A stretch of DNA of 64,000 nucleotides from assembly GCA_016285885.1 (NCBI GenBank), contig JAEERP010000006.1, forward strand, positions 62,001 through 126,000. Direction: 5' to 3'. Positions 1 through 8,100 of the stretch are shown here, in pieces. The notes beneath the pieces were generated by a model that was given only the letters and a program-made list of their open reading frames with translations, was not told the DNA's origin and did not search any database. This DNA comes from Paludibacteraceae bacterium (GTDB lineage Bacteria > Bacteroidota > Bacteroidia > Bacteroidales > Paludibacteraceae). Position numbers and translations under genes: made by a program. Within the stretch, counting starts at the first letter, position 1. Each line of letters opens with the position of its first letter.

Positions 1-168
1 GTTGGGGTCAGTCGGGTCGAAAGTAAGAAACTGGGAATAAAGGATGTTGATGAAATCAGCACCACCCATAGCGCCTCCGGGATGACCGGATTTGGCTTTC
101 TCTACCATCGCAGCGGTCAGAATCCTAATGTTATTCGCCGCACGATTCAGTGTTTGAATGTCTGCCAT
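1..168 (-). CDS. tkt: Transketolase, N-terminal fragment (runs off left edge)
   Basis: The 56 visible codons start at an ATG on the minus strand (166-168) and read MADIQTLNRAANNIRILTAA followed by a segment containing KSGHPGGAMGGADF. The SGHPG motif close to the N-terminus is the thiamine-diphosphate-dependent transketolase signature, which forms part of the substrate and cofactor pocket. Transketolase moves two-carbon units between sugar phosphates in the non-oxidative pentose phosphate pathway in the cytoplasm. The remaining roughly 600 residues lie outside the window. A possible promoter lies just upstream at 203-220. Confidence 0.9.
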   Translation of the reverse strand, partial: MADIQTLNRAANNIRILTAAMVEKAKSGHPGGAMGGADFINILYSQFLTFDPTDPN

Positions 169-202
169 TTGAATTAAAGGAATGAATGAAATTTTCTGAC
201 CG

Positions 203-220
203 CGAAGTTAATCAAAAATA
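203..220 (-). promoter_or_regulatory. Possible transketolase promoter (-7 elements)
   Basis: On the minus strand two overlapping candidates for the Bacteroidetes -7 element TANNTTTG are seen: TATTTTTG (213-220, perfect) and TAACTTCG (203-210, one mismatch). No convincing -33 TTTG was found at the right distance, so which one is used is undecided. Confidence 0.35.
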
Positions 221-275
221 TATTACGGAAAGAAGAGGCGGGAATAAAAAATACTAACAACAGAAGAAGCGCATT

Positions 276-297
276 GAGACGCAATGCATTGCGTCTC
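276..297. repeat. 22-bp perfect palindrome related to the 35-kb repeat
   Basis: A perfect palindrome with arms GAGACGCAATG and CATTGCGTCTC, followed by TAC. It resembles the palindrome found four times at 35255-35762 (arms GTAGAGACGCAA and TTGCGTCTCTAC), so this looks like a solitary member of the same dispersed family. It sits between the tsf terminator and the tkt promoter. Confidence 0.7.
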
Positions 298-306
298 TAC
301 GGGGAC

Positions 307-342
307 AAAAAAAGGAGAGAATCCAATGGACCTCTCCTTTTC
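307..342 (-). terminator. Intrinsic terminator of the L13-S9-S2-EF-Ts operon
   Basis: On the minus strand an 8-bp stem AAGGAGAG/CTCTCCTT with a 12-nt loop is followed by a run of T residues. It begins just downstream of the tsf stop codon. Confidence 0.8.
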
Positions 343-360
343 AAAATATTAGGGGAAATA

Positions 361-1353
361 TTATTCCTCGTTCAATGTCACACGCTTGAAAGCGGTAGCG
401 GTCAATCCTTTAGAGACAGACGCCATGTATTGAGCCACATTGATCTTAGCCTCCTTAATGAACGCCTGATTCAACAAGGTTTGCTCCTTGTAGATCTTTT
501 GGATACGTCCGTTCACAATACCATCGATCATTTGTTGCTTCAAGTTACCAGCAGCTTGTTCAGCCACAGTGACTTTGATTTCGCGTGCCTTAGCAGCTTG
601 CTCAGCGGTGATCCATCCCTTCTCCGTGTTAGACTCGATGTGAGCCTCAGAATCCACGTGTGCAGGGTTGATGCCAGCCTTCGTCAAAGCAGCCTCCACT
701 TGTTTTTGGATCAACTCAGCCTTGGTCTTCTCAGTAGCGATCTCACGCTCCTTAGCGACATAGTCGGCAGGAACATCCTTCTCAGAAACAGAGATAGGGT
801 TCATGGCAGCGACTTGCATAGCGACATCCTTGTAAACTTGGTTGTCCAAGCCAGTCTCGTTGAAAGCAACGATAGAAGCCAACATATTACCTGGGTGGAT
901 ATAAGCCCAAACGGCAGGACCGTTAACGAACTCATACATACCCAACTCCATCTTCTCACCAGTAACACCAGAACGGTCAGTGATCAATTGTTGGATAGTA
1001 GAACCACCGATATTCAAAGCGGTCAAAGCCTCCAAGGAAGCAGGTTTAGCCTCCATAGCCTTGTCCAAAATTTGTTGTGTCAACGCAACGAAGTCAGCAT
1101 TCTTAGCGACGAAGTCAGTTTCGCACTTCAAAGCCACGATAGCGGCAAAGCCATCCTTTGCGGCAGCCAAGACGCAACCTTGTGCAGCCTCACGGTCACT
1201 TCTCTTTGCAGCAATTGCCTGACCTCTCTTACGGATAAGCTCAACGGCCTTATCGAAATTGCCTTCAGCCTCAGTAAGAGCCTTCTTGCAATCCATCATG
1301 CCGGCACCCGTCATGGTACGCAATTTGCTAATATCAGCCAATGAAACAGCCAT
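361..1353 (-). CDS. tsf: Elongation factor Ts
   Basis: This is the guanine nucleotide exchange factor that recycles EF-Tu during translation. The protein starts MAVSLADISKLRTMTGAGMM, the usual UBA-like N-terminus, and carries the EF-Tu-contacting TDFVAKN motif near residue 80. The open frame extends 20 codons upstream, but the ATG at 1351-1353 matches the family N-terminus and leaves a 28-nt gap to rpsB. At 330 residues it is on the long side for EF-Ts, as Bacteroidetes versions tend to be. It is the last gene of the rplM-rpsI-rpsB-tsf operon and is followed by a strong terminator. Confidence 0.97.
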   Translation of the reverse strand: MAVSLADISKLRTMTGAGMMDCKKALTEAEGNFDKAVELIRKRGQAIAAKRSDREAAQGCVLAAAKDGFAAIVALKCETDFVAKNADFVALTQQILDKAMEAKPASLEALTALNIGGSTIQQLITDRSGVTGEKMELGMYEFVNGPAVWAYIHPGNMLASIVAFNETGLDNQVYKDVAMQVAAMNPISVSEKDVPADYVAKEREIATEKTKAELIQKQVEAALTKAGINPAHVDSEAHIESNTEKGWITAEQAAKAREIKVTVAEQAAGNLKQQMIDGIVNGRIQKIYKEQTLLNQAFIKEAKINVAQYMASVSKGLTATAFKRVTLNEE

Positions 1354-1381
1354 AATTGTACTTTTTCTAAAATTTAAATAA

Positions 1382-2215
1382 TTAATCCTCAGACACTTCG
1401 AACTTGCTAGCAACCTTAGCGTTCAGAGCTTCGCCATCAACGTTAGTTTTGCTCTTCTTAGCGGTTGTTCTCTTTCTCTCCTTCTTTTGCTCAGGAGCGT
1501 CAGCAGCCTCGTTCTCCTCTTTCTCAACTTTTCTCTCATCCAATCCCTCTTTGATAGCGCCACACAAAGCGTTCAAGATAACCTCGATAGACTTTGTAGC
1601 GTCATCGTTAGCTGGGATAACGAAATCGATGTCGTTAGGGTTAGAGTTCGTGTCAACGATTCCATAAACTGGAATACCCAATCTCTTTGCCTCTCTTACG
1701 GCGATGTTCTCCTTTGTCACGTCAACTACGAACAAAGCGGAAGGAAGACGGGTCATGTCAGCGATGCTACCCAAGTTCTTCTCCAATTTTGCTCTTTGAC
1801 GAGAGATTTGGAGTTTCTCTCTCTTGGAAAGGTTATCGAAAGTTCCATCGTTAGACAATTTATCGATGGAAGACATTTTCTTAACAGCCTTACGGATTGT
1901 AGGGAAGTTGGTCAACATACCACCCGCCCATCTCTCAGTAACGAAAGGCATAGAAACCTCACCGGCCTTATCAGCAACAACTTGCTTAGCTTGTTTCTTA
2001 GTTGCAACAAAAAGAATCTTCTTGCCCGATTTTGCAACTTGTTTCAAAGCAGCGGCGGCTTCTTCTATTTTTACGACAGTCTTGTGAAGATCAATAATAT
2101 GGATACCATTACGTGTCATGAAGATATAAGGCTCCATTGCTGGGTTCCACTTTCTTTTCAAGTGACCGAAGTGACATCCAGCCTCTAATAACTCATCAAA
2201 ATTAGTTCTTGACAT
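1382..2215 (-). CDS. rpsB: 30S ribosomal protein S2
   Basis: The N-terminus MSRTNFDELLEAGCHFGHLK and the internal GGMLTNF and NPNDIDFVIPANDDA stretches are diagnostic of S2, a late-assembling small-subunit protein. After about residue 230 there is a lysine- and glutamate-rich tail (EKEENEAADAPEQKKERKR) that goes beyond the conserved core; charged C-terminal extensions are common in this phylum. It lies between rpsI and tsf in a ribosomal operon. The 138-nt gap upstream is the longest inside the operon and may hold control signals, although no clear structure was assigned. Confidence 0.97.
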   Translation of the reverse strand: MSRTNFDELLEAGCHFGHLKRKWNPAMEPYIFMTRNGIHIIDLHKTVVKIEEAAAALKQVAKSGKKILFVATKKQAKQVVADKAGEVSMPFVTERWAGGMLTNFPTIRKAVKKMSSIDKLSNDGTFDNLSKREKLQISRQRAKLEKNLGSIADMTRLPSALFVVDVTKENIAVREAKRLGIPVYGIVDTNSNPNDIDFVIPANDDATKSIEVILNALCGAIKEGLDERKVEKEENEAADAPEQKKERKRTTAKKSKTNVDGEALNAKVASKFEVSED

Positions 2216-2353
2216 TTTCTTAATTTTTAATCGTTTACATTCTTAAATTTCACAATCGAGCGGTAGTCCGATTTCCGAAGTCCGACCGATTTAGATACTA
2301 AACGTCCTCTATCACGAAGCCATGCCAAACAAGTGGCAAGCCCCGTCCAAGCA

Positions 2354-2740
2354 CTAACGTTTACTGAACTGGAATCTCTTTCTTGCTTTAGGACGACCTG
2401 GTTTCTTACGCTCAACCTCACGAGAATCGCGAGTCAAGAAGCCTTCACCCTTCAACGCTGACTTGTTCTCCTCGTCAACCTTAACCAAAGCACGAGCGAT
2501 AGCCAAACGCAAAGCCTCAGCTTGGCCTTTGAATCCACCACCGTCCAAAAGAGCCTTCACATTGAACTTACCAACAGCGTTGATAGCATCCAATGGTTGT
2601 TTCACGACATATTGCAAAATCCCAGAAGGGAAGTATACAGTAATATCTTTGTTGTTGATGGTTATTTGTCCATCACCTTCAGAAAGGTATACGCGTGCAA
2701 TAGCAGCTTTTCTTCTACCTACGGCATTAACTACTTCCAT
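2354..2740 (-). CDS. rpsI: 30S ribosomal protein S9
   Basis: The 128-residue product starts MEVVNAVGRRKAAIARVYL and ends in the basic tail KKPGRPKARKRFQFSKR, whose final residues reach towards P-site tRNA in known ribosomes. The GRRKxAxARV N-terminal motif is the S9 signature. It follows rplM with a 4-nt gap, the usual L13-S9 pair, and both are surely co-transcribed. Confidence 0.98.
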   Translation of the reverse strand: MEVVNAVGRRKAAIARVYLSEGDGQITINNKDITVYFPSGILQYVVKQPLDAINAVGKFNVKALLDGGGFKGQAEALRLAIARALVKVDEENKSALKGEGFLTRDSREVERKKPGRPKARKRFQFSKR

Positions 2741-2744
2741 GTTA

Positions 2745-3200
2745 TTACTTGATTGAGTTTAATTCAATTAATTTAGGTTGCTGTGCTGTTTGGTTGTGCT
2801 CGCTTCCTTCATATACATAAAGGTTTCCAAGGATAGCATTGCCAAGACGGTTCTTTGGCAACATACCTTTCACAACTTTCCTGATAAGCTTCTCCGGGCT
2901 CTTCTTCAAGAGATCACCAGGAGTATACTCTCTTTGTCCACCAGGATAACCCGTAAATCTCAAATAAATACGGTCAGTAGCTTTGTTACCCGTAATTTTC
3001 ACTTTCGCTGCGTTGATGACGATAACATTATCTCCACAGTCTACATGCGGGGTGAAGTTAGGCTTGTACTTGCCTCTCAAAAGCTTTGCAACTTTTGACC
3101 CCAAACGTCCCAATGACTGGTCCGTCGCATCCACGACAACCCACTCTTTCTTTACGGTTGCCTTGTTAGCAGAAATGGTTTTAAAACTTAAAGTATCCAC
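2745..3200 (-). CDS. rplM: 50S ribosomal protein L13
   Basis: The 151-residue product contains WVVVDATDQSLGRLGSKVA, the L13 core, followed by GDNVIVINAAKVKITGNK. L13 is an early-assembling large-subunit protein. The start codon is GTG at 3198-3200; the resulting N-terminus MDTLSFKTISANKATVKKEW agrees with Bacteroidales L13 as I know it. It is first in the operon and has a well-formed promoter (3298-3328) and a 5' leader with a hairpin (3240-3266), suggesting feedback control of the ribosomal operon. Confidence 0.97.
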   Translation of the reverse strand: MDTLSFKTISANKATVKKEWVVVDATDQSLGRLGSKVAKLLRGKYKPNFTPHVDCGDNVIVINAAKVKITGNKATDRIYLRFTGYPGGQREYTPGDLLKKSPEKLIRKVVKGMLPKNRLGNAILGNLYVYEGSEHNQTAQQPKLIELNSIK

Positions 3201-3239
3201 TTTAATTTGTTTTTAATTAGTTAATTAATCTTTCACATC

Positions 3240-3266
3240 GCCTTCGGCTTCGGGCAAGCCTACGGC
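3240..3266 (-). promoter_or_regulatory. Leader hairpin upstream of rplM (candidate L13 leader)
   Basis: In the transcribed strand a 5-bp inner stem GGCTT/AAGCC with loop GCCCG is separated by a symmetric 3-nt internal loop (GTA/GAA) from an outer GCC/GGC stem. It lies about 25 nt after the predicted transcription start and about 40 nt before the GTG start of rplM. A two-tier hairpin in this place is what an autoregulatory ribosomal-protein leader would look like; whether it matches a described L13 leader family was not checked. Confidence 0.45.
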
Positions 3267-3297
3267 ATTGACTATTTTTTGGATAATAATTCGAGCG

Positions 3298-3328
3298 CGA
3301 ATTTACTCTTATTTTTTTTAAATACAAA
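3298..3328 (-). promoter_or_regulatory. rplM operon promoter
   Basis: TTTG (3325-3328) is followed after exactly 19 nt by TAAATTCG (3298-3305), matching the Bacteroidetes sigma-ABfr layout TTTG-N19-21-TANNTTTG with one mismatch. It places transcription start near 3290. Confidence 0.75.
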
Positions 3329-3365
3329 ATCTTTCAGGCGTGTTTTTCTCCATTTACACATACAA

Positions 3366-3397
3366 ATGCGGAGGCATGGGACCCCACACCTCCGCAT
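3366..3397 (-). terminator. Hairpin downstream of gpmI
   Basis: A perfect 9-bp stem ATGCGGAGG/CCTCCGCAT with a 14-nt loop lies just after the gpmI stop codon. The T-tract on the minus strand is weak (TTGTATG), so termination is likely but not certain. Confidence 0.5.
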
Positions 3398-3414
3398 CCA
3401 TTTCCACCTTATAA

Positions 3415-4938
3415 TTATTTAATCAAGTTCTTTCCTGTCATTTCAGCTGGTTGTTGAATACCCAACAACGCACAGATGGAAGGCGCCACATCCGCCAATT
3501 TACCGTTCTCCACCTTAGCGTTTTTGTTATCGCTGACATATACGAACGGAACTGGATTCAACGAGTGAGCCGTATTTGGCGTGCCATCTGGATTGATTGC
3601 GTTGTCGCAGTTACCATGGTCGGCGATGATGATCACGTCATAACCGTTCGCCTTGCAAGCCTCAACCGTGTCCTTCACGCAATTGTCGATAGCGACAACC
3701 GCCTTCTCGATCGCTGAGTAGATACCCGTATGGCCCACCATGTCACCATTCGCATAGTTGACCACGATCCAATCGTACTTCTTCGTGCCGATAGCCTCCA
3801 CCAGCTTGTCCTTCACCTCATAGGCGCTCATTTCCGGCTTCAAGTCGTAAGTGGCAACCTTTGGAGAAGGCACCAAGATTCTATCCTCGTTCTCGTAAGG
3901 AGCCTCCCTTCCGCCGTTGAAGAAGAATGTCACGTGAGCATACTTCTCTGTCTCCGCGATGTGCAACTGTTTCATGCCTTGCTTAGCGACCACCTCGCCG
4001 AGCGTGTTCATCACGTTCTCCTTGTTAAATAAGATATGTACACCCGTGAAGGACGCATCGTATGGAGTCATGCAGTAATACTGCAAACCCTTAATGGTCT
4101 TCATGCCAGCCTCCGGCATATCCTTTTGGGTCAACACAACGGTCAACTCCTTGGCGCGGTCGTTACGATAGTTGAAGAAGATGACCACATCACCCTCTTG
4201 GATCGTACCGACAGCCTTGCCATTCTCTACCCTAGCGATTGGCTTGATGAACTCATCGGTCACATCCTCAGCGTAAGACTCCTCCATTGCCTTCACCATA
4301 TCGGTGCAAGCCTTTCCTTTTCCTTCGATCAACAGATCGTAAGCCTCCTTGATACGCTCCCAACGCTTGTCACGGTCCATCGCATAGAAACGTCCGATGA
4401 TAGAAGCGATCTTACCAGTATTCTTAGCCAAGTGGGCCTCCAATTGCTCGATGAATCCCTTACCGCTCTTAGGGTCGGTATCACGTCCATCCATGAAGCA
4501 GTGCACGAAGGTCTTGTCCAAACCGTAAGCCTTTGAGATCTCGATCAACTTGAAGAGGTGATCCAATGAAGAGTGCACACCTCCATTAGAGACCAAGCCC
4601 ATGAAGTGGATTTGCTTCCCGTTCTCCTTCGCATAAGAGAAGGCGTTCTTCACCTCTGGGTTCTCCATGATGGTACCCTCTTTGCAAGCCATGTTGATCT
4701 TCACCAAGTCTTGGTAAACGACACGGCCGGCACCGATGTTCAGGTGGCCCACCTCCGAGTTACCCATCTGTCCGTCAGGCAAACCCACGAACTCACCGCT
4801 GGCCTGCAACTGTGAATTTGGATAATTTTTCAACAACGAGTCCCAGTAAGGGGTCGGTGTTGATGATATAACATCTGATTTCGTTTTGTTTCCAATTCCC
4901 CATCCATCGAGAATCATCAATAATACTTTCTTACTCAT
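3415..4938 (-). CDS. gpmI: 2,3-bisphosphoglycerate-independent phosphoglycerate mutase
   Basis: This enzyme interconverts 3- and 2-phosphoglycerate in glycolysis using two manganese ions and a phosphoserine intermediate. The N-terminus [12 protein letters not shown] holds the first metal-binding aspartate, and [14 protein letters not shown] near residue 60 contains the catalytic serine. Later metal ligands are visible in [12 protein letters not shown] and [10 protein letters not shown]. At 507 residues it has normal iPGM length. It sits 20 nt downstream of the DUF4834 gene and probably ends the hisI-ftsE-metF-DUF4834-gpmI transcription unit. Confidence 0.97.
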   Translation of the reverse strand: MSKKVLLMILDGWGIGNKTKSDVISSTPTPYWDSLLKNYPNSQLQASGEFVGLPDGQMGNSEVGHLNIGAGRVVYQDLVKINMACKEGTIMENPEVKNAFSYAKENGKQIHFMGLVSNGGVHSSLDHLFKLIEISKAYGLDKTFVHCFMDGRDTDPKSGKGFIEQLEAHLAKNTGKIASIIGRFYAMDRDKRWERIKEAYDLLIEGKGKACTDMVKAMEESYAEDVTDEFIKPIARVENGKAVGTIQEGDVVIFFNYRNDRAKELTVVLTQKDMPEAGMKTIKGLQYYCMTPYDASFTGVHILFNKENVMNTLGEVVAKQGMKQLHIAETEKYAHVTFFFNGGREAPYENEDRILVPSPKVATYDLKPEMSAYEVKDKLVEAIGTKKYDWIVVNYANGDMVGHTGIYSAIEKAVVAIDNCVKDTVEACKANGYDVIIIADHGNCDNAINPDGTPNTAHSLNPVPFVYVSDNKNAKVENGKLADVAPSICALLGIQQPAEMTGKNLIK

Positions 4939-4958
4939 CTTTTTTATATGTTTATAAA

Positions 4959-5267
4959 TTATTTGTTCGTCATCTCCTCATACACGGGATCCTTCACCTC
5001 CACCCGTTCGGGTTCGGACTCCTCGAAGGAGGCATCTTCCGCCCAAGACTTGAAGCGTTTCATGCGACGTACGCCCGACTCGCTTTGTCCGCCACGGACG
5101 TTCTCCGACGCAGTGTTCTCTTCGGAAGAGAAGTTGCCGCCACCAAAGCTCGACGCACCACCTCTGAACAGCCGGAACACACCTCCCAACAACTTCCCGA
5201 CGACACCAAGGACGCCAAAGAAGAGGAAGAGGAACACCAACAATATGAACAACAAAAAGCCTCCCAT
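4959..5267 (-). CDS. DUF4834 family small membrane protein
   Basis: The product has about 102 residues. A hydrophobic segment of roughly 25 residues ([20 protein letters not shown]) is followed by a glycine/arginine-rich linker and a charged C-terminus ending [10 protein letters not shown], the layout of Bacteroidetes DUF4834 proteins. The frame opens at a TTG two codons earlier, but the ATG at 5265-5267 is preferred. The function is unknown. It lies 12 nt after metF and 20 nt before gpmI, so it is probably co-transcribed with both. Confidence 0.75.
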   Translation of the reverse strand: MGGFLLFILLVFLFLFFGVLGVVGKLLGGVFRLFRGGASSFGGGNFSSEENTASENVRGGQSESGVRRMKRFKSWAEDASFEESEPERVEVKDPVYEEMTNK

Positions 5268-5279
5268 CCGCAATCAATA

Positions 5280-6236
5280 TTAGTAAACCCTTTTCGCGAT
5301 CTCCTTGACGCTCCGCGCATTCGACATCGTATAGAAATGGATGCTCGGCGCACCATGGACCATCAAATCCTTGGATTGCATGACACACCACTCCACACCA
5401 ACATTACGCGCATCGTCGTCGCTCTTGCACTTTCTAAGCTCATCGGCCAAATCCTGTGGCAAATCGACATGGAACGTCTTCGGAAGAACAGTGATTTGCT
5501 TCATCGTGGTAATCGGCTTAATGCCTGGCACGATAGGCACATCGATTCCCTCCTTCCGGCATAGGTTCACGAACTCGTAATATTTTTCATTGTCAAAGAA
5601 CATCTGCGTAACGATATATTCCGCACCATTCTCGATCTTTTTCTTCAGCCAATAGATATCCGAATTGACATTCGGCGCCTCCTCATGCTTTTCCGGGTAG
5701 CCTGCCACACCATAAGAGAAAGTATGCACGCGCTCCTTCCGTTGCTTCGTTCCGTCCAAGAAATAGCCCTTGTTGAAGAGGTTGATCTGCTCCTGCAATT
5801 CAGAGGCATGGGCATAACCCTCCTCGTTCGGCATATAAGCGTTTTCATGTTTCGCCTTATCACCGCGCAACAGCAGGATGTCGTATATACCCAAGAAATC
5901 GAGGTCGATCAGCACATACTCGGTCTCCTCCTTGGAGAAGCCACTGCAGAGGATGTGCGGCACCACATCAATATTATATTTAGACTTAATAGCGGCTGCG
6001 ATGGCCACAGTGCCAGGACGTTGGCGCACCCTTTCGCATTGATAGAGACCGTTCTCCAACGCTCTGTAGACCAATTGGCTACGATGAGTGGTGATGTCAA
6101 TATATTGCGGGTCGAACTCCAGCAGCTGATCGATCGTATCGTAGATAGACTCGATGCCGTTGCCCTTCAGCGGCGGCAAAATCTCGAACGAGAAAGCCGT
6201 TTTCTTACTATTCAATATTAAATCCCTAACGCTCAT
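5280..6236 (-). CDS. metF: 5,10-methylenetetrahydrofolate reductase
   Basis: MetF reduces 5,10-methylene-THF to 5-methyl-THF with FAD and supplies the methyl group for methionine synthesis. The 318-residue protein shows the TIM-barrel motifs FSFEILPPLKG near the N-terminus (with the catalytic glutamate), DILLLRGD (flavin-binding region) and VTQMFFDNEKY. It lacks the eukaryotic regulatory domain. Spacing is very tight on the upstream side: 2 nt separate it from the ATP-binding gene, which indicates one transcript. Confidence 0.95.
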   Translation of the reverse strand: MSVRDLILNSKKTAFSFEILPPLKGNGIESIYDTIDQLLEFDPQYIDITTHRSQLVYRALENGLYQCERVRQRPGTVAIAAAIKSKYNIDVVPHILCSGFSKEETEYVLIDLDFLGIYDILLLRGDKAKHENAYMPNEEGYAHASELQEQINLFNKGYFLDGTKQRKERVHTFSYGVAGYPEKHEEAPNVNSDIYWLKKKIENGAEYIVTQMFFDNEKYYEFVNLCRKEGIDVPIVPGIKPITTMKQITVLPKTFHVDLPQDLADELRKCKSDDDARNVGVEWCVMQSKDLMVHGAPSIHFYTMSNARSVKEIAKRVY

Positions 6237-6238
6237 CT

Positions 6239-6934
6239 CTACTCCTCATATATTCGGTTCGACTCCGTTATTCCTTCAGTCACGATACCATTCACGAAAT
6301 GGAGGATCCTAGACCCAGGCGTACTCTCCGCAATTTGGGTACGATGGGTTGCCATGATAACAGCGGTCTTCTCCTTCGCGATTTGGCGGAACAATTGCAT
6401 AAGTTCATTAGCGGTGTCAGGGTCTAAGTTTCCCGTCGGCTCGTCCGCCAAGATGATCTTCGGCTTGTTCAGCAACGCCCTTGCGATAACGATACGTTGT
6501 TGTTCACCGCCCGACAGTTCATGCGGCATACGATAACCCTTGTTGGTCATGCCGACGTAATTAAGGACCTCCGCGATACGGCTCTCGATTTCGTCCTTCG
6601 TGCGTTTACCCGTCGCCTTGAGCACGAACTCGAGGTTCGCGTAGACATTTCGGTCAGAGAGCAACTGGAAATCCTGGAAGACGATGCCGAGTTGTCTACG
6701 CAGCAGAGGGATTTGCTTCAACTTCATGTTGCGCAGATCGAAGTCCAACACCCTAGCCTCTCCGGACGAGACGAGTGTCTCATAATAGAGAGACTTCAGG
6801 AAGGTACTTTTACCACTTCCCACACGACCCAACAAAAAGACAAGGTCTCCCTCATTCACGGTCACAGTGACATCCCTCAAGACAGGCTGTTCTTGTCGAT
6901 TGACGCACACCTTATTGAATTCAATGACTGCCAT
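6239..6934 (-). CDS. ftsE: FtsE-like cell-division ABC ATPase
   Basis: The 231-residue protein is a complete ABC ATPase: Walker A GRVGSGKS (about residue 36), Q-loop VFQDFQLL, signature LSGGEQQR, Walker B IILADEPTGNLD and switch histidine in MATHRTQ. The LLSDRNVYANL and ADEPTGNLD spacing fits FtsE, the cytoplasmic ATPase that works with membrane partner FtsX to activate peptidoglycan hydrolases at the septum. No ftsX is adjacent, as is common in Bacteroidetes where the two are unlinked. A LolD/MacB-type ATPase is the alternative, but no permease gene is nearby. Confidence 0.82.
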   Translation of the reverse strand: MAVIEFNKVCVNRQEQPVLRDVTVTVNEGDLVFLLGRVGSGKSTFLKSLYYETLVSSGEARVLDFDLRNMKLKQIPLLRRQLGIVFQDFQLLSDRNVYANLEFVLKATGKRTKDEIESRIAEVLNYVGMTNKGYRMPHELSGGEQQRIVIARALLNKPKIILADEPTGNLDPDTANELMQLFRQIAKEKTAVIMATHRTQIAESTPGSRILHFVNGIVTEGITESNRIYEE

Positions 6935-6951
6935 TCTAATCCTTATGCTTA

Positions 6952-7278
6952 TTATTCATTAACTTCTCCCCAACAAGTGTCCGTGCCCGTATGGCATACA
7001 GGGCCGACCGGATGGACCTTAATCAAAAGAGTATCTTTATCACAATCCTCCTTCACGGAGACGAGGTTGAGGAAATTTCCGCTCGTCTCGCCCTTCGTCC
7101 AGAGGCACTTTCTCGTGCGGCTGTAGAAAGTCACCTTACCCGTCTCAATCGTCTTTTGCAAAGCCTCCTTATTCATGAAACCCAGCATCAACACCACACG
7201 GGTATCGGCGTCCTGTATGATTGCAGGAATCAAGCCGCCGCACTTCTCAAAATCCAAAATTGATACTATCTCTTGCAT
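6952..7278 (-). CDS. hisI: Phosphoribosyl-AMP cyclohydrolase
   Basis: This enzyme catalyses the third step of histidine synthesis, opening the adenine ring of PR-AMP. Visible motifs are [36 protein letters not shown] and CDKDTLLI, plus the zinc-binding region [15 protein letters not shown]. The protein has 108 residues: it is a stand-alone HisI without the HisE pyrophosphohydrolase domain that many Bacteroides carry as a HisIE fusion. The frame starts with a GTG at 7281, but the adjacent ATG at 7276-7278 is preferred. It heads the ftsE-metF-DUF4834-gpmI run and has a -7 element at 7296-7303. Confidence 0.93.
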   Translation of the reverse strand: MQEIVSILDFEKCGGLIPAIIQDADTRVVLMLGFMNKEALQKTIETGKVTFYSRTRKCLWTKGETSGNFLNLVSVKEDCDKDTLLIKVHPVGPVCHTGTDTCWGEVNE

Positions 7279-7295
7279 CACAATATAGTTTTCCG

Positions 7296-7303
7296 CAAAT
7301 ATA
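7296..7303 (-). promoter_or_regulatory. -7 promoter element before hisI
   Basis: TATATTTG on the minus strand is a perfect TANNTTTG match, 17 nt upstream of the hisI start codon. No TTTG was found at 19-21 nt, so the -33 element is missing or degenerate. Confidence 0.5.
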
Positions 7304-7511
7304 CTATTTTTTTAGTTTCCCCCCATCATCCAATATTTCACTTAATTACATATTTTTTATTTGTATGACATGAAAATTTTCTCCTTAAAGACCGAGGCCA
7401 TATACTGATAATAGGAAAGAGAGACACGCACATCAGCGAACGTGTGATTTCACCATATTGACAGCCAACCCGTTTGCAATGCAATTCAAATAGGGGTTAT
7501 TTGGTTTTGGC

Positions 7512-7860
7512 ACAAAAAACGCAGCCATGATGAGTGGCTGCGCAAATACTTTTAGAAAACCTTCCCTTCTTTGCTATAAATATGTGTTAAAGTATGCTTT
7601 CTGTCGGACAGATCTGCCGTCAAACATCACGTTTGACGGCCTATCCGTCGTGTTTTTCACAATAGTGTATTTGTCTTCTATAGGTTGCTTATATATTTAA
7701 TGTAATAAATGAATCTATCCTCACCGGCCATTACGCTCATATGTAAGATTGGATTGTATGAGATATCATCATATGGGGTCTTCCCCATACTCGCTTCCAC
7801 GATAGATGACCTGTACATTACCCTACATATAGCACATGACCTATAGTCCGCCAATGCTTA
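7512..7860 (-). ncRNA. Probable structured non-coding RNA, family not recognised
   Basis: The 819-bp gap between hisI and the next plus-strand gene has no plausible protein frame. On the minus strand it contains a perfect -7 element (TATATTTG, 7866-7873) and, about 345 nt downstream, a strong intrinsic terminator (7514-7542). The predicted RNA folds into a long irregular rod in its first 170 nt: CATTGG pairs with CCGGTG, GGTCAT with ATGG, and GCTATATGTAG with CTTACATATGAGC, capped by TATGGGG-AAGA-CCCCATA. A perfect 10-bp hairpin (arm GCCGTCAAAC, 7616-7640) follows. The rod with an internal bubble recalls 6S RNA, but the length and sequence do not settle it. The marks of tmRNA and RNase P RNA were not found. 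Confidence 0.55.
7514..7542 (-). terminator. Intrinsic terminator with no protein gene upstream
   Basis: On the minus strand an 8-bp stem CGCAGCCA/TGGCTGCG with a 7-nt loop is followed directly by six T residues. The nearest minus-strand protein gene upstream is many kilobases away, so this terminator argues for an RNA gene between it and the -7 element at 7866-7873. Confidence 0.75.
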
Positions 7861-7865
7861 CGATG

Positions 7866-7873
7866 CAAATATA
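7866..7873 (-). promoter_or_regulatory. -7 promoter element of the 7512-7860 RNA
   Basis: TATATTTG matches TANNTTTG perfectly on the minus strand and is followed by CATCG, placing the start near 7860. A -33 TTTG was not found. Confidence 0.45.
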
Positions 7874-8038
7874 TAACCTTTCATTTTTCTTGACTTATAA
7901 TTTCACGCCAATCACATGCATTTTTGCGTCATGCCCCATTTCTCCTGGGTTTATGAGGCTCTCCGGAGAGCTAAAAAAAAGCCTCTATCGGGCTATTTAT
8001 CGAACTTTTCGCCGTATCAAAAAAAATCTTCGAAAAAA

Positions 8039-8070
8039 TTTGCAGGATTCAAATTTTGTGTGTTACTTTG
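8039..8070 (+). promoter_or_regulatory. Promoter of the membrane protein-regulator operon
   Basis: TTTG (8039-8042) is followed after 20 nt by TTACTTTG (8063-8070), one mismatch from TANNTTTG. The -7 element overlaps the left half of the inverted repeat at 8065-8081, so a bound repressor would block it. Confidence 0.6.
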
Positions 8071-8081
8071 CAGTACAAAGT
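8065..8081. promoter_or_regulatory. Inverted-repeat operator, copy 1
   Basis: ACTTTG-CAGTA-CAAAGT, a 6+5+6 inverted repeat overlapping the -7 promoter element of the 8101-9011 operon. The same half-sites with the same 5-nt spacing occur upstream of creD at 9031-9047. It is the likely binding site of the winged-helix protein encoded at 8706-9011. Confidence 0.65.
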
Positions 8082-8100
8082 TCTTTTTAAACCAACAAGA

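Noticed and set aside
274-1344. 356-codon open frame on the plus strand antisense to tsf
   Set aside because: It lies entirely over the well-supported EF-Ts gene and its terminator; the composition (leucine/serine-rich) is that of a reversed coding strand.
2216-2353. Triple TCCGA repeat in the rpsI-rpsB gap as an S2 leader
   Set aside because: Three TCCGA units occur at about 2267-2285, but no convincing single fold or relation to the start codon could be drawn by eye.
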